Source of the DNA: Phlebiopsis flavidoalba
Taxonomy: Eukaryota; Basidiomycota; Agaricomycetes; Polyporales; Phanerochaetaceae
Reading direction: 5' to 3'
Length of the DNA stretch: 64,000 nucleotides
Assembly: GCA_035772785.1 (NCBI GenBank)
Contig: JAOCPU010000014.1
Coordinates: forward strand, 62,001 to 126,000
Made by a program: the position numbers and the translations under genes. This document shows positions 61,438-64,000 of this stretch, one piece after another; position 1 is the first letter of the stretch; each line of letters begins with the position of its first letter. The notes under the pieces were generated by a model that worked only from the letters and a program-made list of their open reading frames with translations, was not told the DNA's origin and made no database searches.

Positions 61438-64000
61438 ATGTCAAGAGCTGTACATCCTGCACATACCCCTGTTCATAATCGGCCTACCAGTGGAAACCCT
61501 CAAATAGGCGCAAGTTCAGCGATGATACCAGATACCACAGGCAACCAGCCAGGGGTTGTAGACGATGCCATGGACGAAGATGTTCCGGAGCAAGAGCATC
61601 GACCGCTCGATGCAACCCTTGCGGATTTGCGACCAACTGGTGCATCCCAACTCCCTACTCCGCAAAGGTGAGTCTTGTTCTTGTGCGGAAGACTGTAGGC
61701 GCGGCGCCCTTGCTGGGAGGTGCATGGGGAACGTTCGCACATTGCTCCTGTGTGAACACAATAGCCCAGCTCCTGTTTTGTCTCAATCACACCCCTGGCT
61801 AACATCACTCGCTTGTGACACAGTCCTACCAACGCTAGTGCACTTGTCAGTTCCGTCAACTTCAGCGCGGACTCACCAATTCGTCACGGGTACGTCCATG
61901 CTTCCATGAATATTCCACTTTAGGGACTGAGCTTGTTACAGCAGCCGCGGTTCGCAAGCTGCTGCGATGCTAGCTACGACCCCGCCCGGGAAGCCTCCTC
62001 TGCACGACTGTGAGATTACAGCATCTCGTTGTCAACCCATAAAGAGACTTACTTGTACTCTCAGAGAGCGATTCGGTTCGTCGGGTTCTTTGATGACCCC
62101 GGAGTCCAGGTGAGCTATATTGTTATCTACACAGCCGCCTTGATTGCTCAACCTCTGTGCAAAGCCCATTTTTTCCTCGGAGACGGTCAAATTTTGTGGC
62201 GTAAGTCAATAACACCCACTTGGTCTTGTGCCGATCACTTACCTCTTCTAGCTCGGTTTCACCACCAAGTACACCTCGCGGCACACAATCTCTTGAGTAC
62301 GTTAGGCCTGTTCCGGCATCAATCAACGCACACTCACTTCCGCTCAGTGTCCTCGATGACCCCTCCACGTCCACACCTCGAGCGTCCATCCCATCCACTC
62401 CCTCCCCCCGCCTCACCGCCCGCTCGCCACCATCCACCCTGTCATCTCCATTCATGGAGTCAGCACCGCGTACGCCTCACAGGCAAACACCACGACGCGT
62501 TCAAATAGAGGGCCCCTCCTACGCAGATGACATCTTCTCTCCGGCACCGGCGACGTCCTCCAAACCGCCGTCGCTGGCGCTTCCCGCACCTGTCCCGCAA
62601 CGACCCCCAGGCGGCGAGATCCACCGGATCCGCATGCAGATTGCTGCGGATCAAGCAGCACGCATGCAAGAGACGGAGCTGCGTAGACCAGAGTACCTCC
62701 GGCGAGCTAAGCGACGTCTCTCCGACTCCGACGCCAACGACGCACCCTCTGGCGACCAAGAAAACACCGCGCCGGCCCTCGGTGTCACAGACAGTCCCGT
62801 CAAAGGCCGGAGGCTCACGTTGTTCCAGGAGACGTCCGAGGAGAGCTTCGAGCAGAGCTTGCTCGCCGGAGGGTATCCGACATACGGGCATACACCGGCC
62901 TACGGCGAGAGCGTGCTGCGCCTCAGCAGCCGAACAAAGGTCTGTCACAGCGTGCGGTGGACTGGATGCAACAGGCTACGCCGGGTCACCGCGCGACGAG
63001 TCCGACAAAGGAGCAAGATCCAGACCGTCCGCTCAACGAGGAAGAGCAGAGGAAGCGTCGCCGATTGGATGCGTTCCGCGATCATAATCCGTCGATGACG
63101 CACGCAAAGCTGTACGCGACACAAGTCGAGGGACGTGGCCGAGTGCTGCTCGATCGACCTGTCGAGGAAATGCCGTTCCTCAACCCGGAGACACCACACG
63201 AAGAAGCAGGGTCGCGTCGTAAGAAGGCTCCTGTAGTAGACAGCCCGGCGAGGGGCAAACCGGAGGTCGTATCTGCGCCAGTTGAGTCCACCCGTCCCGA
63301 ACTGGCTTGACCAATCGTTCCCGTGGTCGCTCAGACGTCTGGAGCGTGAGGCGGAAGAAGATGCGAAGAAGGAAGAACAGGAAAAGTTGAAATGGATCGA
63401 GCGATACCTCGAGCGGGAGAGTGACGAGGATGACGAAGAAGATCAGTCACTTGGTCTACCTCCTGCAGATTCGGAAGAGCCCACCGTGCGTCGTGGGCGT
63501 GGCAAGATGGTGCCACTCCCGAAGAATCCTGCCAGTCAACCGCGTCCGCCAGCCAAACAAGCGAAGGCTTACTTTCCGAGTGATCCTGCCGATGCACGCG
63601 CTGCTCTGTTGTCCAAGCGCTCTGTGCGTGCGTTGGCCTACCGCAGACGACAAGATTCAGAGGAAGAAGTAGCGTGCAACTGTAGTGGCGGGGGAGATAA
63701 GGGTGGCTTAGTGCAGTGCGATGACTGTCATCGGTGGTATCATCTAAATTGTATCGGAGTTAGGGACATTGAGGAGCTGGGGAGCGAGGAGGATCCGTGG
63801 TACTGCAGGGATTGCTTAGGTCCACTCCCCGTTAGGTCTTCCTCACCTACGTTTGTCCCTACAGACGATCGGCCACTCACCGGACCTCGACACGATCCAT
63901 TGTTTTTTTCAAGCGGCCGGCGTCCAAGAGTCGCCACCCGGCCTGCTCTGGCATACCCCGCGCGGCGTCCCAAAGACACCCTCCAAGAACCGTGAGCGCC
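61438..64000 (+). CDS. PHD-finger protein, 3' end outside the window
   Basis: Probable chromatin reader. From ATG 61438: MSRAVHPAHTPVHNRPTSGN, an acidic patch (DDAMDEDVPEQEHRP), a first intron starting GTGAGTCTTG at 61670, then further exons with LDDPSTSTPRASIPSTPSPR, RRVQIEGPSYADDIFSPAPA, EIHRIRMQIAADQAARMQE, RRAKRRLSDSDANDAPSGD and GRRLTLFQETSEESFEQSL. After a frame slip near 62.93 kb: RAVDWMQQATPGHRATSP, DPDRPLNEEEQRKRRRL, DRPVEEMPFLNPETP. After another slip near 63.28 kb: FPWSLRRLEREAEEDAKK, a charged helix. The PHD finger lies at 63674-63822: CNCSGGGDKGGLVQCDDC, HRWYHLNCIG and DPWYCRDCLG, a full C4HC3 set with the Trp before the last pair. Proline/serine-rich sequence continues to the window edge, so the gene is truncated here. 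Confidence 0.9.

Overview
The window is a piece of a basidiomycete (Agaricomycete) nuclear genome, most likely from a wood-decay mushroom. Its genes are cut by many short introns (about 50-60 nt, GT...AG). It carries a CYP63-like cytochrome P450, a polyporopepsin-type aspartic protease and probably a DUF6534-type membrane protein, all typical of wood-rotting Agaricomycetes. Protein families were recognised from memory of their conserved motifs; no search was run.

The dominant property of the sequence is a high rate of small insertions and deletions inside genes that must be functional: eIF5, ISA1, Rab8, DBP3, DOT1, ARP5 and others. Reading frames jump every 20-150 codons and correct family residues continue in another frame. 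This looks like an uncorrected long-read assembly rather than biology. Coding sequences are therefore given as gene spans (first to last supported base) and not as clean open frames. Exon borders are quoted only where a splice site is clear.

Layout. 1-8.5 kb: no recognisable gene; a hexanucleotide microsatellite and a short tandem duplication. About 8.6-9.4 kb (+): candidate DUF6534-like membrane protein. 9.99-11.16 kb (-): zinc-type alcohol dehydrogenase, preceded by a 127-bp MITE-like element. 12.94-13.69 kb (-): mitochondrial A-type Fe-S assembly protein, with a small minisatellite upstream. 15.2-20.4 kb (-): rhodanese plus protein-tyrosine phosphatase fusion. 23.4-26.7 kb (+): ARP5, converging on Rab8/Sec4 (26.9-27.8 kb, -). 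29.5-33.2 kb (-): PalB/RIM13 calpain-like protease. 33.7-36.6 kb (-): CYP63-like P450. 37.5-38.8 kb (-): eIF5. 39.4-41.7 kb (-): DBP3 helicase, divergent from DOT1 (41.9-44.2 kb, +). 46.2-47.9 kb (+): secreted aspartic protease. 48.8-49.8 kb (+): DUF924 protein. 50.0-50.3 kb (-): small hypothetical ORF. 50.6-52.1 kb (+): DNMT2. 52.5-54.2 kb (+): oxysterol-binding protein. 54.8-60.9 kb (-): large coiled-coil protein, divergent from a PHD-finger protein (61.4 kb to the window end, +).

Most genes are housekeeping and share no single pathway. Chromatin and RNA functions recur (ARP5, DOT1, PHD protein, DBP3, eIF5, DNMT2), but I see no operon-like or biosynthetic cluster and no convincing undescribed system. 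The most useful observations are the frameshift-type damage, the MITE candidate, the compact DBP3/DOT1 shared promoter, a 21-nt micro-exon in Rab8, and introns placed inside signature motifs.
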